Positions 8,831 through 17,327 of a stretch of DNA of 64,000 nt are shown piece by piece. Both the position numbers and the translations under genes were made by a program. Below the pieces are notes generated by a model. That model did no database searches, was not told where the DNA came from, and saw nothing but the letters and a program-made list of their open reading frames with translations. Within the stretch, counting starts at the first letter, position 1. Each line of letters starts with the position of its first letter. The DNA comes from Porphyromonas cangingivalis (lineage in GTDB: Bacteria > Bacteroidota > Bacteroidia > Bacteroidales > Porphyromonadaceae): assembly GCF_900638305.1 (NCBI RefSeq), contig NZ_LR134506.1, positions 2,232,001 to 2,296,000 on the forward strand, written 5' to 3'.

Positions 8831-11023
8831 TCATAGTTGGAAAGATAGCTTTCCGTAGAATATTCTGCCCGGAGTGAGCGAGGCGTTTTGATAACCGAGA
8901 TTATTTGCCTTGTAGCCGAGAAGGTTGTCCACGCTCAATGATAGTGTGATGCGACGATCATAGCTCACACTTGCCGTCGTCCGGAACATCGGGTAACCGT
9001 CATAAACCTGAGACTCAACTTTGAGCTTATCTGTCCCTTCTTCTTTCGAGACCGTGTTCACTTTTATCGTCGACAAGTATTGACCGATGAGTGCCAACGA
9101 AGTACTCCACTTATCGTCCCAAGCCTTATAGGCATCGAACTTGGCAAGGAGGTTGTGAGGACGGATGGTGTTCAGATCGACCTGACTTCCATTGATCTCT
9201 TTATATGCCGGAGCATGAGAAAAGGTGTAAGAGCCCGACAAGGTAAAACCATTGCAGATGCGCCATGAAGCATGAGCATCGGCAACGGTCATGCGACTTG
9301 TACCATCGATGTTGACGTGGTGCTGATCACCCTTCTTGCTCTGTTGCATCACGATGCGATCCTTGAACAGGGTATGGGTCACACCTGCTGCGAATGACAA
9401 TTGGGCATTGCTCCACTCAAGGTTTGTTAAGAACTGATTTGCCGTCTCCGGCTTGAGATCGGGGTTGCCGATGATGTCAAACAACCCCTGATGACTCCAG
9501 TTGAAGTAAAGATCCATCACCGATGGGGACTTGAACGCCCTCGAATATCCGCCACGTAGTATCCACCCTCCCATCTTGTACGACAACGTAGCTTTGGGAG
9601 AGAGGTGAAGTCCATAGTTCGAGTGATAGTCTGCTCGTGCTCCATAGAGGAGGTCAAGGGTGGAGCCTATCTTCCGGAGGTGCTGGACAAAGAGGACACC
9701 ATACTTGATGCTCTTCTTGTTTTTCCCCTCGTTGATCTGAGACGATAGCATCGATTCCATGTGCCCCTCGATGCCGAAGTTGAGATCATTCCCTTTGCCG
9801 AAGTGTACGTCATGATGTAGTCGGAGGGTCTGTACGAAGTTTTTGTGCTGCATCTCCTTCTCCTCAGCTTTGAAGTAGTCTCGTATTCTCGATGAGTAGT
9901 CGCCGTTGTAGTGCGCAGAGATACGGTAGGTCGGGCTCAGTTGCCACGAAGCACGCAGGGTGTTGGTCAGATAGTCATAGATGTCGTTGTGAAATTCGTT
10001 GCGGAACTGCTTGCGACGAGAAAAATTGACATCCCACCCAAATGCTATCTGATCGCTCGGAGTGACTTTCAATCTGTTGCCTATCCTGAATATGTCATTG
10101 CGAGGCACATCAAGAGACACGGATTTATTCTTTGTCTCCAACGTATATCCTCCCTCTCGGTCGAAAGAGCCTGTGAGCGAGTTGTTGATGATCTTCGTCT
10201 TTACACCCGTTTGGAGGTGACTGGTCCATCCGCCGGTCTGACTGTAGCCGACCGAAGCTCCTGCCGAAAAGGGTTTGTTGTACTGACGGGTGATGATGTT
10301 GATGACACCTGCTATCGCACTCGATCCGTAAAGGGCAGAGCCCGCACCTTTGATGACTTCGATACGCTCGATATTGTCCGGACTCAGGCGAGACAAGTCT
10401 ATACTGCCACTTTTCAGCCCGGCCACCTCTTCGCCATCGATCAGGAACGCAATGTAATCTGCATTGTACCCCTGCATGGTGATATGTGTGATCCCACCAT
10501 GCTGACTGAACTCAATCCCCGGGATCGAATACAGCAAGATGTCCTTCATCGTCGTCGGAGCGATCCTGTCGATCTGTGCCCTTGTGATGATCTGTGTCGG
10601 TACGGGCACATCCTTGTGATGACGCAGGGTACGGGTAGATGTCACCACCACCTCTTCGAGATTTTGGGTACTCTCTTTGAGTACAATCTCTTCGAGCTCC
10701 AAGGCTTTGACCTCTTGGTCTACCCTCTTGATGTATGTCTCATATCCGACATGAGAGATACGTATGATGAAGTGACGTCTGATCCCTCGCAGTTTGGGTA
10801 TTTCGAGCACGAATCCTCCCTGTTTGTCCGTTTGGGTGTTAGCAAGGGACTTGTTACCCTCGATGATCTCTACTTTGGCATCGGATATGGGTTGGTGATT
10901 GGTTTGTCTGACCACTCGCCCCTTGATATCACCTTCACCTTCCTTCACCGAAGCGAAAGAAGGTGTGGTGCATACGAGTGAGAATAACACTACCAACAAT
11001 GAAAGGCAGTATCCTGATCTCAT
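8831..11023 (-). CDS. hmuR: HmuR TonB-dependent haem receptor
   Basis: Outer-membrane receptor, 730 aa. It has a signal peptide (cleavage near residue 24), a CarboxypepD_reg-like beta-sandwich (about 32-115), a TonB plug (about 120-245) and a 22-strand-type barrel ending in a C-terminal aromatic/Leu strand (KLSFQL). The NPDL motif known from haem receptors such as P. gingivalis HmuR is present near residue 520, with the related RAF.SPS segment (YRAP-like) just before it. Position directly after the HmuY lipoprotein and before HmuS supports haem as substrate. Confidence 0.92.
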   Translation of the reverse strand: MRSGYCLSLLVVLFSLVCTTPSFASVKEGEGDIKGRVVRQTNHQPISDAKVEIIEGNKSLANTQTDKQGGFVLEIPKLRGIRRHFIIRISHVGYETYIKRVDQEVKALELEEIVLKESTQNLEEVVVTSTRTLRHHKDVPVPTQIITRAQIDRIAPTTMKDILLYSIPGIEFSQHGGITHITMQGYNADYIAFLIDGEEVAGLKSGSIDLSRLSPDNIERIEVIKGAGSALYGSSAIAGVINIITRQYNKPFSAGASVGYSQTGGWTSHLQTGVKTKIINNSLTGSFDREGGYTLETKNKSVSLDVPRNDIFRIGNRLKVTPSDQIAFGWDVNFSRRKQFRNEFHNDIYDYLTNTLRASWQLSPTYRISAHYNGDYSSRIRDYFKAEEKEMQHKNFVQTLRLHHDVHFGKGNDLNFGIEGHMESMLSSQINEGKNKKSIKYGVLFVQHLRKIGSTLDLLYGARADYHSNYGLHLSPKATLSYKMGGWILRGGYSRAFKSPSVMDLYFNWSHQGLFDIIGNPDLKPETANQFLTNLEWSNAQLSFAAGVTHTLFKDRIVMQQSKKGDQHHVNIDGTSRMTVADAHASWRICNGFTLSGSYTFSHAPAYKEINGSQVDLNTIRPHNLLAKFDAYKAWDDKWSTSLALIGQYLSTIKVNTVSKEEGTDKLKVESQVYDGYPMFRTTASVSYDRRITLSLSVDNLLGYKANNLGYQNASLTPGRIFYGKLSFQL

Positions 11024-11044
11024 GTCTTTGTGTGTATGGCGTTA

Positions 11045-11704
11045 TTAGATTTTCGCGTAGTTGAAAGAAAGGAATCCTGCCTTTCTACCCTTAGCATCGA
11101 GGACGTCTGCAAGTTGTACTTTGTAGATACTCTTGCCGTCGGCTCCTCTGAATACAAAGATCTTTTTATTGGCAGGGTACATATTCTTCACATCACCCAT
11201 TTGACTATTTGAGTTGTAGGCAAAGAACCTATATTCGTTTGTTTTCTCTCCGACAAAGATATAGTGCTGTTTCTCTGTTTTCACCGGACGATTCTCTTGT
11301 TTGGCAATCATCCCTGACTCTACTTGAACCAAAGCTTCTGTATTTGTCTTGAAATTGATGTTTTTTGTGTCGATTTTAGCGTTTAGATCAGTGCCTTCTG
11401 TCATGAATACACCACCCTTGCCACTGAATCCTTCGGCACCGTTGACTCTGATGTCTCCTCTGTGAAAGGCAACATCCCAATCCTTACTATTCTTGGGATC
11501 CGATACCTTCACCTCTTTGCCCGTAGCGAAAGAAAAGTATGCCCACTTATCGTAAGCACTGGCATCGATGTATTCTGCCTTCTTGACTTCTCCAGTCACA
11601 GGAGGTTCAGGTTCATTGCCATTGTTCTTTTTGTCGCAAGATGTTGCCAAAAGGGCTACGCCCACGAGGAGAGCGAGGCTTAGTGTTCTTAATAGTTTCT
11701 TCAT
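11045..11704 (-). CDS. hmuY: HmuY-family haem-binding lipoprotein
   Basis: First gene of the haem operon, 219 aa. A lipoprotein signal ends in LLATSC with the lipidated Cys at residue 23, followed by an acidic/Pro linker and an all-beta domain containing WDVAFHRGD (76-84), the typical HmuY signature. HmuY is displayed on the cell surface or shed, captures haem from host proteins and passes it to HmuR. The mature protein has only two histidines (81 and 147), and His81 lies in the conserved signature. The His134/His166 pair that binds haem in P. gingivalis HmuY may therefore be replaced. Met101, 132, 169 and 175 are candidate ligands, as in Prevotella and Tannerella homologues. Confidence 0.88.
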   Translation of the reverse strand: MKKLLRTLSLALLVGVALLATSCDKKNNGNEPEPPVTGEVKKAEYIDASAYDKWAYFSFATGKEVKVSDPKNSKDWDVAFHRGDIRVNGAEGFSGKGGVFMTEGTDLNAKIDTKNINFKTNTEALVQVESGMIAKQENRPVKTEKQHYIFVGEKTNEYRFFAYNSNSQMGDVKNMYPANKKIFVFRGADGKSIYKVQLADVLDAKGRKAGFLSFNYAKI

Positions 11705-11771
11705 GTGTAGTTAAGTATTTTGAATTGATTATTGCTTAGTTCTACTCACTTCGGTTAAATGTCATTTTGAC

Positions 11772-11806
11772 ATTGCAAAAGTATGCAATAAGCACCCCCT
11801 CCGAAA
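11772..11806 (-). promoter_or_regulatory. predicted haem-operon promoter with overlapping palindrome
   Basis: On the minus strand a -7 box TACTTTTG (11783-11776) lies 19 nt downstream of a -33-like TTTC (11806-11803). A 6-bp inverted repeat ATTGCA/TGCAAT (11772-11777 and 11784-11789, 6-nt spacer) overlaps the -7 box and is a candidate operator. It lies about 70 nt upstream of the hmuY start. Confidence 0.55.
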
Positions 11807-11809
11807 TAC

Positions 11810-12038
11810 TCTAATGTGGGTATTTTAACCTCTTTTATATCCCTAAACGAAGGTATGAGGTGAGACTTTTACTCTCTTTGATGTCCCTTTTTTTCGATGG
11901 CTTGTTGGGTAGAGTCGAGATGTGATTGATTTGCACGACCTGATGGTTTATGTGTGCTCTGCCGTGAGAAAATGCGGTCAGATACACCATAAATGTCTGT
12001 TATACATTTTTTCTGTGTCGTGTGGTGATGATAATTGT
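11810..12038. other. intergenic region upstream of the haem operon
   Basis: AT-rich sequence between the haem promoter and the stem-loop at 12039. I see no gene, tRNA or repeat in it. Confidence 0.4.
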
Positions 12039-12086
12039 AACAAAACGGGCTGTGTCAAAGCATTGATTGACACAGCCCGTTTTGTT
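12039..12086. terminator. stem-loop terminator-like structure
   Basis: A perfect inverted repeat of about 19 bp (12039-12057 and 12068-12086; core ACGGGCTGTGTCA) with a 10-nt loop. A/T-rich ends on both sides allow action in either direction. It lies downstream of the minus-strand repeat-protein gene at 12289. Confidence 0.6.
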
Positions 12087-12158
12087 ATTGGATGATTGTG
12101 TGAGGGGGCAGAGCTTGATCGATATATTCAAGGATGGAAGACGCCTTCAAGTCGAAGC

Positions 12159-12248
12159 AAAAAAAGTCCAAGGATCTTCCAAATCAAGTTATACGACTTT
12201 CGTCATCGAATCATACGAATCGATTTGGAGGATCCTTGGACTTTTTTC
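12159..12248. repeat. intergenic hairpin repeat, copy 1 of 3
   Basis: Outer arms 12160-12176 and 12231-12247 (A6-GTCCAAGGATC against its complement) pair perfectly, and AAATC/GATTT pairs inside. The loop carries ACGACTTTCGTCATCGAATC, a core shared with hairpins at 23773-23835 and 43839-43900. It lies about 40 nt past the 3' end of the minus-strand gene at 12289. Confidence 0.7.
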
Positions 12249-12288
12249 GTCGGTTTTCACTCGTCTATGCAGACGCGTGGTCTTGGTG

Positions 12289-12708
12289 TCAGTTGAAATA
12301 GAAAAAGAAGAAGGCCACTGCCACCCATTCTCTCTTCACCCCCGAAGCCTTGCCGATCTGTGAGTTTTGTCTGTTGCGGACAGTCCCATCGGACTCGACT
12401 TTGCCGATCTGAGCGTTGGAGCGGTCATAGACCGTGCCGTCGGACTTGATCCTGCCCACTTGCGATCCACTTCTGTCGCGTACCGTACCATCGGACTCTA
12501 TCTTGCCGATCTGGGTATTGTTACGGTCTCTGATCGTGCCGTCCGAACTGATCTTGCCGATCTGTGCGTTGCTGCGGTTGCGTATCGTGCCGTCGGATGA
12601 TATGGATCCGATCTGTTTGCCATCGCTTAGCTTCACTTCTTGTGCACACACGGTGGTCAGGCTGAAGAGCGAAAAGATGAGTAAGAATAAATACCTCATA
12701 AGCATCAT
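12289..12708 (-). CDS. secreted short-repeat protein (4-fold beta-flower-like)
   Basis: 139 aa with a signal peptide (cleavage after about VCAQ, residue 23). About five 18-residue repeats of the form IG.I.SDGT.RDR...Q follow, then a hydrophobic Phe-rich C-terminus. The pattern resembles Bacteroidota proteins annotated as 4-fold beta-flower. The function is unknown; the repeats suggest a small closed beta structure in the periplasm or on the surface. A -7-like TATATTTG lies on the minus strand at 12770-12763. The gene stands alone between hairpins and the divergent xth gene. Confidence 0.7.
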   Translation of the reverse strand: MMLMRYLFLLIFSLFSLTTVCAQEVKLSDGKQIGSISSDGTIRNRSNAQIGKISSDGTIRDRNNTQIGKIESDGTVRDRSGSQVGRIKSDGTVYDRSNAQIGKVESDGTVRNRQNSQIGKASGVKREWVAVAFFFFYFN

Positions 12709-12885
12709 TTTTTATTTTTTGAGATGAAACATGATGAGGAGTGTTGCCTCTCCCTCTCTTCGCAAATATAATCATTTGTCGGTGTGGAGTATTCGTCTTC
12801 GGGCTAAAGATCGAGTGGGGAGGACAACATTCCGGCGGTCTTATTGGTTTATACATAAATCAAACAAGAAAGTACACATACAATA

Positions 12886-13641
12886 ATGAAATTTATATCT
12901 TGGAACGTCAACGGATTGCGTGCCTGTTTCGGTAAGGGCTTCCCGGAGATCATGAAAGAACTGGATGCGGACTTCTTCTGTCTGCAGGAGACAAAGATGC
13001 AGGCCGGCCAACTCGATGCGGAGATGGAGGGCTATCACTCGTACTGGAACTACGCAGAGAAGAAAGGTTACTCCGGTACTGCGATATACTCCAAGCATGA
13101 GCCTCTCTCGGTGGCCTACGGTATAGGGATCGAGGAGCACGACAAGGAGGGTCGGGTCATCACTCTGGAGATGCCGGACTTCTACCTCGTCACCTGCTAC
13201 ACACCCAACACGCAGGACGAACTCAAGAGGCTCGACTACCGTATGACTTGGGAGGATGCTTTCAGAGCTTATCTCATGACTCTCGACAGCCGTAAGCCGG
13301 TCATCGTCTGCGGTGACCTTAATGTGGCACACAAGGAGATCGATCTCAAGAACCCCAAGACCAACCGCCGTAATCCGGGCTTCACGGACGAAGAGCGTGG
13401 GAAGTTTCAGACCCTGTTGGATGCAGGATTTACGGACACGTTCCGTCACTTCTTCCCTGATCTTGAGGGGGCTTACTCGTGGTGGTCTTATCGCTTCAAG
13501 TCTCGTGAGAAGAACACAGGCTGGCGTATCGACTACTTTTTGACCTCCGATCGTCTTCAAGAGCACCTTGATTCGGCCAAGATACACTCGGATATCTATG
13601 GCTCTGACCACTGTCCTGTGGAACTTGTCCTCAAGTGCTGA
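12886..13641 (+). CDS. xth: exodeoxyribonuclease III
   Basis: 251 aa DNA-repair AP endonuclease and 3'-5' exonuclease of the ExoIII/ExoA family, cytoplasmic. The endonuclease/exonuclease/phosphatase motifs appear in order: [10 protein letters not shown] near the N-terminus, LQETK with the metal-binding Glu, [16 protein letters not shown], and the C-terminal SDHCPV with the catalytic Asp-His. Length and motifs are complete. It is monocistronic and ends in a strong bidirectional terminator shared with the convergent sulfatase-type gene. Confidence 0.95.
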   Translation: MKFISWNVNGLRACFGKGFPEIMKELDADFFCLQETKMQAGQLDAEMEGYHSYWNYAEKKGYSGTAIYSKHEPLSVAYGIGIEEHDKEGRVITLEMPDFYLVTCYTPNTQDELKRLDYRMTWEDAFRAYLMTLDSRKPVIVCGDLNVAHKEIDLKNPKTNRRNPGFTDEERGKFQTLLDAGFTDTFRHFFPDLEGAYSWWSYRFKSREKNTGWRIDYFLTSDRLQEHLDSAKIHSDIYGSDHCPVELVLKC

Positions 13642-13659
13642 ACGTGGCATACATATCGT

Positions 13660-13699
13660 CAACAAAAAAGGTCACCCCGACGGGTGACCTTTTTTGTTG
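13660..13699. terminator. bidirectional terminator between xth and the LtaS-like gene
   Basis: Inverted repeat with core AGGTCACCC / GGGTGACCT, an A6 run before it and a T7 run after it, placed between two convergent genes. Confidence 0.85.
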
Positions 13700-13720
13700 A
13701 TTCAAGAGTGTTGATCTTGA

Positions 13721-15673
13721 TTATTGGTTGTAACGTGCACTCAGTTTGTTGTGAATGAGACGCTTGTTGTAGTCCATGACAATGGCAGGGAGCAGTCGTT
13801 CCGAGACGGTATGATGTATCGTGTCGGGACGAGGGAGTAGGACGGTGTTGAGGCTGTCGACGGAGAGCTTGTTGGTCTCTGTTTCGAAGGTGTAGATCTT
13901 GTCCCATGTGATGAGGTGATGCTCTCCCCAATAGATCACGGCATAAGCCTTGGATAGAGGGTTGAAGATGTTGTGGCCGTATGACACGATCTCATCATCG
14001 ATGCCGAGGAGGTAGAGCAGGGAGGGGTAGATGTCTGCCTGCTGTATGACTTTGTTGGTGTCTATGGCTTCCTTAGGCAGAGGTTTGCCCGGGATATACC
14101 AGAGCTGTGGAATGGCGAAGTTGCCCACTATATTGTCATAGATGGGATCGGCAGACTGCGAGGTGTGGTCGGCGGTGATGACGAAGATGGTCTTGTCGAA
14201 CCACGGCTCTCTCTTTGCTTTCTCAAAAAACATCCTGAGGGCTTCGTCTGAGTATGTTATCGTCGCTTGAAGGGGGACTTCGCCTTGAGGGTACTTGTGT
14301 TCTTCGCCCTTGGGGAGCTTGAATGGTTCGTGGCTTGAGAGGGTGAATATCGTCCCCAGCCATGGTTGTTCAAATCGGCTGATCTGCTCCGGTAGGAAGG
14401 GCACGAACTTCTGATCCCATATCCCCCACGCATTGTCGTAATCGTCATCGTTGTTGTACTCCGTCATGCCGATATAGCCGGTATAGCCCATGTGCTTGGA
14501 GAAGGCATCGAAGCCCATCGAACCGTTCGGTGCACCGTGCATGAAATACGCTGCCTTGTAGCCATGACGACGGAGGCAGGTCCCCATGCCATCGATCTCG
14601 TTGCCCGAATAGTTGCTCGTGACGAAGTTGAGACCAAGAGCCGGTACGCTGGCGATGATCGATGGCATGGCATCGATGGACTTACGACCATTGGCAAAGG
14701 CGTACGGCCAAGATACCGTGGCAGGGTCATTGATCAGAGCGTCAAAGAACGGGGTGTAGCCCTTGCCGTCCTCTTGGAGGGTGCCGATGTGTTCTTTCGC
14801 AAAGCTCTCCAAGATGAGGATCATCACGTTATAGTCCTTGTAAGCCCCATAGAGAGAGTCTGTGGAGGATAAGGGCTGTGCCTTGTAGAGGGCGGAGAAG
14901 AGGCTTTCGGCTTCGGCTGTGGGGATGTATTCGATCTCCTTGAGTACCTTTTTGTCTGCCGTGCGGATCATGCAGAACGGGGTATTGAGCACGATGTCTC
15001 TGTCCTTGACCTGATCGACATAAGCCTGAGCATTGAAGGGAGATAAGGGCCTCACACTATGGATAAGCCCGCCACGGATGCCCACGACGGTCACGAAGAC
15101 GGTCGCAAGGAGTGCCACCGTAGTCCCCAAGATACGTGCCACCACAGGCACGGAGCGTTTTGCGTTATATCTGATGCGCGGATAGGCAAGTATGAGGGCG
15201 ACGATCATCGCAATGGCAACGAGTGTCAGTATGGGGTTCGTCCATGCCAGACGGAGGACAAGGAGGACCGGGTTGTCTCCACCGAATTCCTGAAAGACCG
15301 TCGATGTCATCCTCTTGCGCACGAAAGGGAAGTAGCCGGAGTCGCCGACATTCAGGATGATGCCTGCGATGTTGGGTAAGAGGAAGGACCACTTCATCAC
15401 CTGATAAGACACACGATGGGTACGCACCTTGGGTGAGAAAAATCCGAGTACCATGAAAATAAGCATATACACGCTGTTGAGGTACCCCATGGCCGCAATG
15501 TCAAACCTCTGGCCACCCCACCAAGCCGTCCACAGATCGCTTACAGAGAAGTGCTTGTAGTAGGTGTAGTTGTGTACATAGAAGACGAGCCGACCGAGGT
15601 TGAACATCAACCACGACAGAAAGAGATGGTAAAAGAAGACCAAATACCTGTACTTTGTCTCTATTGCTTTCAT
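13721..15673 (-). CDS. LTA-synthase-like sulfatase-family membrane protein
   Basis: 650 aa. An N-terminal block of about five transmembrane segments (to about residue 200) is followed by an extracytoplasmic alkaline-phosphatase/sulfatase-type domain (about 270-600). Metal-site elements are visible: LESFAKE, the nucleophile region GRKSIDAMPSI (probably Ser) and TADHTS. This is the architecture of LtaS and of phosphoethanolamine or phosphoglycerol transferases. A Gram-negative has no lipoteichoic acid, so the likely substrate is a phospholipid-derived headgroup placed on lipid A, glycan or another envelope polymer (inference). Monocistronic. Confidence 0.82.
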   Translation of the reverse strand: MKAIETKYRYLVFFYHLFLSWLMFNLGRLVFYVHNYTYYKHFSVSDLWTAWWGGQRFDIAAMGYLNSVYMLIFMVLGFFSPKVRTHRVSYQVMKWSFLLPNIAGIILNVGDSGYFPFVRKRMTSTVFQEFGGDNPVLLVLRLAWTNPILTLVAIAMIVALILAYPRIRYNAKRSVPVVARILGTTVALLATVFVTVVGIRGGLIHSVRPLSPFNAQAYVDQVKDRDIVLNTPFCMIRTADKKVLKEIEYIPTAEAESLFSALYKAQPLSSTDSLYGAYKDYNVMILILESFAKEHIGTLQEDGKGYTPFFDALINDPATVSWPYAFANGRKSIDAMPSIIASVPALGLNFVTSNYSGNEIDGMGTCLRRHGYKAAYFMHGAPNGSMGFDAFSKHMGYTGYIGMTEYNNDDDYDNAWGIWDQKFVPFLPEQISRFEQPWLGTIFTLSSHEPFKLPKGEEHKYPQGEVPLQATITYSDEALRMFFEKAKREPWFDKTIFVITADHTSQSADPIYDNIVGNFAIPQLWYIPGKPLPKEAIDTNKVIQQADIYPSLLYLLGIDDEIVSYGHNIFNPLSKAYAVIYWGEHHLITWDKIYTFETETNKLSVDSLNTVLLPRPDTIHHTVSERLLPAIVMDYNKRLIHNKLSARYNQ

Positions 15674-15776
15674 ATCAGTGATAAGTCATAAAAGTGTGAC
15701 ACGGTTTCAGTAAACAGAGGACAAAGGTAATGATTTTAGCTTCAAGGTGGTGACCGATCATAGATAATAGGGCCTA

Positions 15777-15837
15777 TGCAGATTCAAGTATTCTCCAGTC
15801 TATTACCCTAATTTTGCACTTGATACTTGAATCTGCA
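15777..15837 (+). repeat. dispersed promoter-upstream element, copy C
   Basis: A 61-bp element with perfect 15-bp inverted ends TGCAGATTCAAGTAT / ATACTTGAATCTGCA. The interior is shared with 19235-19327 and, inverted, with 59781-59874. Its right end lies 46 nt before the rpsF -7 box. Confidence 0.8.
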
Positions 15838-15883
15838 CCCTGAATTATTTAGAGGATAGGTGGGTTATCCGAGAAAATATTCT

Positions 15884-15891
15884 TATCTTTG
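15884..15891 (+). promoter_or_regulatory. rpsF operon promoter (-7 box)
   Basis: TATCTTTG matches the Bacteroidota -7 consensus TAnnTTTG exactly, 45 nt before the rpsF start. The -33 position is weak. Confidence 0.6.
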
Positions 15892-15935
15892 TGCCTCGAT
15901 AAACAATTATCATTTTACTAATTCATAAAAGCATT

Positions 15936-16292
15936 ATGATGAACAATTACGAAACCGTTTTCATTTTAACTCCCGTTTTGTCTGAAGATCAGATGAAGGA
16001 AGCGGTAGATAAGTTCGCAGGTCTGCTCGAGTCAAATGGCTCAGAGATCGTGAACCGTGAAGAGTGGGGTCTACGCAAGCTTGCTTACCCTATCGCAAAG
16101 AAGTCTACCGGTTACTATGTATTCCTTGAGTTCAAGGCAGACCCTTCTGTCATCAATACTCTTGAAGTCAACTTCCGTCGTGACGAGAAGGTGCTACGTT
16201 TCTTGACCTTCCGCCAAGACAAGTTCGCTCACCAGTACGCAGAGAAGAGAAGATCACTAAAGTCTAACAACACTGTAAAGGAGGATAAGTAA
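15936..16292 (+). CDS. rpsF: 30S ribosomal protein S6
   Basis: 118 aa, starting with [13 protein letters not shown], the typical S6 N-terminus. The body carries the [10 protein letters not shown] and [11 protein letters not shown] segments and the C-terminus is basic. It binds 16S rRNA with S18 in the 30S platform. It is first in rpsF-rpsR-rplI. Two in-frame ATGs (15936 and 15939) are both possible. Confidence 0.97.
   Translation: MMNNYETVFILTPVLSEDQMKEAVDKFAGLLESNGSEIVNREEWGLRKLAYPIAKKSTGYYVFLEFKADPSVINTLEVNFRRDEKVLRFLTFRQDKFAHQYAEKRRSLKSNNTVKEDK
16277..16284 (+). promoter_or_regulatory. strong Shine-Dalgarno for rpsR
   Basis: AAAGGAGG, 10 nt before the rpsR ATG and overlapping the end of rpsF. 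Most genes in this window lack a clear Shine-Dalgarno. A similar AAAGGAG precedes rplI at about 16614-16620. Confidence 0.7.
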
Positions 16293-16294
16293 TC

Positions 16295-16564
16295 ATGGCA
16301 GCACAAAACTCAGAAATCCGTTATCTAACTCCTCTTACTGTAGACGCACAGAAGAAGAAGTATTGCCGTTTCAAGAAGGCCGGTATCAAGTATGTGGACT
16401 ACAAGGATCCTGAATTCCTCAAGAAGTTCCTCAACGAACAAGGAAAGATCTATCCACGTCGTATCACAGGTAACTCTCTCAAGTTCCAACGCCGTGTCGC
16501 ACAAGCTGTAAAGCGTGCACGCCACTTGGCACTTCTACCATACGTGGCTGACTTGATGAAGTAA
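16295..16564 (+). CDS. rpsR: 30S ribosomal protein S18
   Basis: 89 aa small basic protein with the S18 core: [36 protein letters not shown] and a C-terminal HLALLPYV. It partners S6 on the 30S platform. It begins 2 nt after the rpsF stop. Complete and ordinary. Confidence 0.97.
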   Translation: MAAQNSEIRYLTPLTVDAQKKKYCRFKKAGIKYVDYKDPEFLKKFLNEQGKIYPRRITGNSLKFQRRVAQAVKRARHLALLPYVADLMK

Positions 16565-16627
16565 GCCGAAGAGGTAGATCAGTTATTATTTAAGAATAGA
16601 AAAATTCACCCATAAAGGAGACAGAAT

Positions 16628-17137
16628 ATGTTAGTTATTTTGAAAGAAGACATCGCTAATCTTGGCTTCAAGGACGAGATCGTCGAAGTAAAGCCCGGAT
16701 ATGGTCGCAACTTTCTAATCCCAAGAGGTCTTGCAGTCATCGCCTCTGAAAGCGCTCAGAAAGTATTGGCTGAAAACCAAAGACAACGTGCTCACAAGTT
16801 GGCTAAGATCAAGGCTGATGCTGAGGCTGTGGCTGCCAAGATGGAAGGCGTGAAGCTTACTATCGTCGCAAAGACAAGTTCGACAGGTACAATCTTTGGT
16901 TCGGTGACAAACATCCAAATCGCAGAAGAGCTTGAAAAGCTCGGCTTCGAACTTAACCGTAAGATGATTCATGTCGCGAACATCAAGGAAATCGGCCACT
17001 ACATCGCAAAGGTACGTCTACACAAGGATGTAACTGTCGAAGTGCCATTCACTGTCGAGTCAGAGACTGCGACTATTGCGGCTCCTGCTGAAGAAGCACC
17101 TGTCGCAGAAGCACCTGCAGAAACAACAGAAGCTTAA
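16628..17137 (+). CDS. rplI: 50S ribosomal protein L9
   Basis: 169 aa. The L9 N-terminal domain (VILKEDIANLGFKDEIVEVK.GYGRNFLIPRGLA) binds 23S rRNA and a long connecting helix leads to the C-terminal domain. The protein is about 20 residues longer than the usual ~148. The extra part is an Ala/Glu/Pro/Thr-rich tail (about 150-169, repeats of EAPVAEAP type). It ends the ribosomal-protein operon and is followed by a terminator. Confidence 0.96.
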   Translation: MLVILKEDIANLGFKDEIVEVKPGYGRNFLIPRGLAVIASESAQKVLAENQRQRAHKLAKIKADAEAVAAKMEGVKLTIVAKTSSTGTIFGSVTNIQIAEELEKLGFELNRKMIHVANIKEIGHYIAKVRLHKDVTVEVPFTVESETATIAAPAEEAPVAEAPAETTEA

Positions 17138-17198
17138 TCTCATCTGAAGTAAAGGGTGCTTCAATAAGTGCTCTTGGAGATAAAAGTTTATTATATCG

Positions 17199-17242
17199 AT
17201 CGCTCGCAATAAGGTTTGCCCTGTTGCGAGCGATTTTGTTTT
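17199..17242 (+). terminator. terminator of rpsF-rpsR-rplI
   Basis: Perfect 11-bp stem ATCGCTCGCAA (17199-17209) / TTGCGAGCGAT (17224-17234), 14-nt loop, then TTTGTTTTTT. Confidence 0.88.
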
Positions 17243-17327
17243 TTATCGCTCGGGAAGGGTGTTGTTGAGGTTCTTGCATGACTGATATTTGTTATCTTTA
17301 CCATCGGGTTTGCTTCAATAGTGATTT

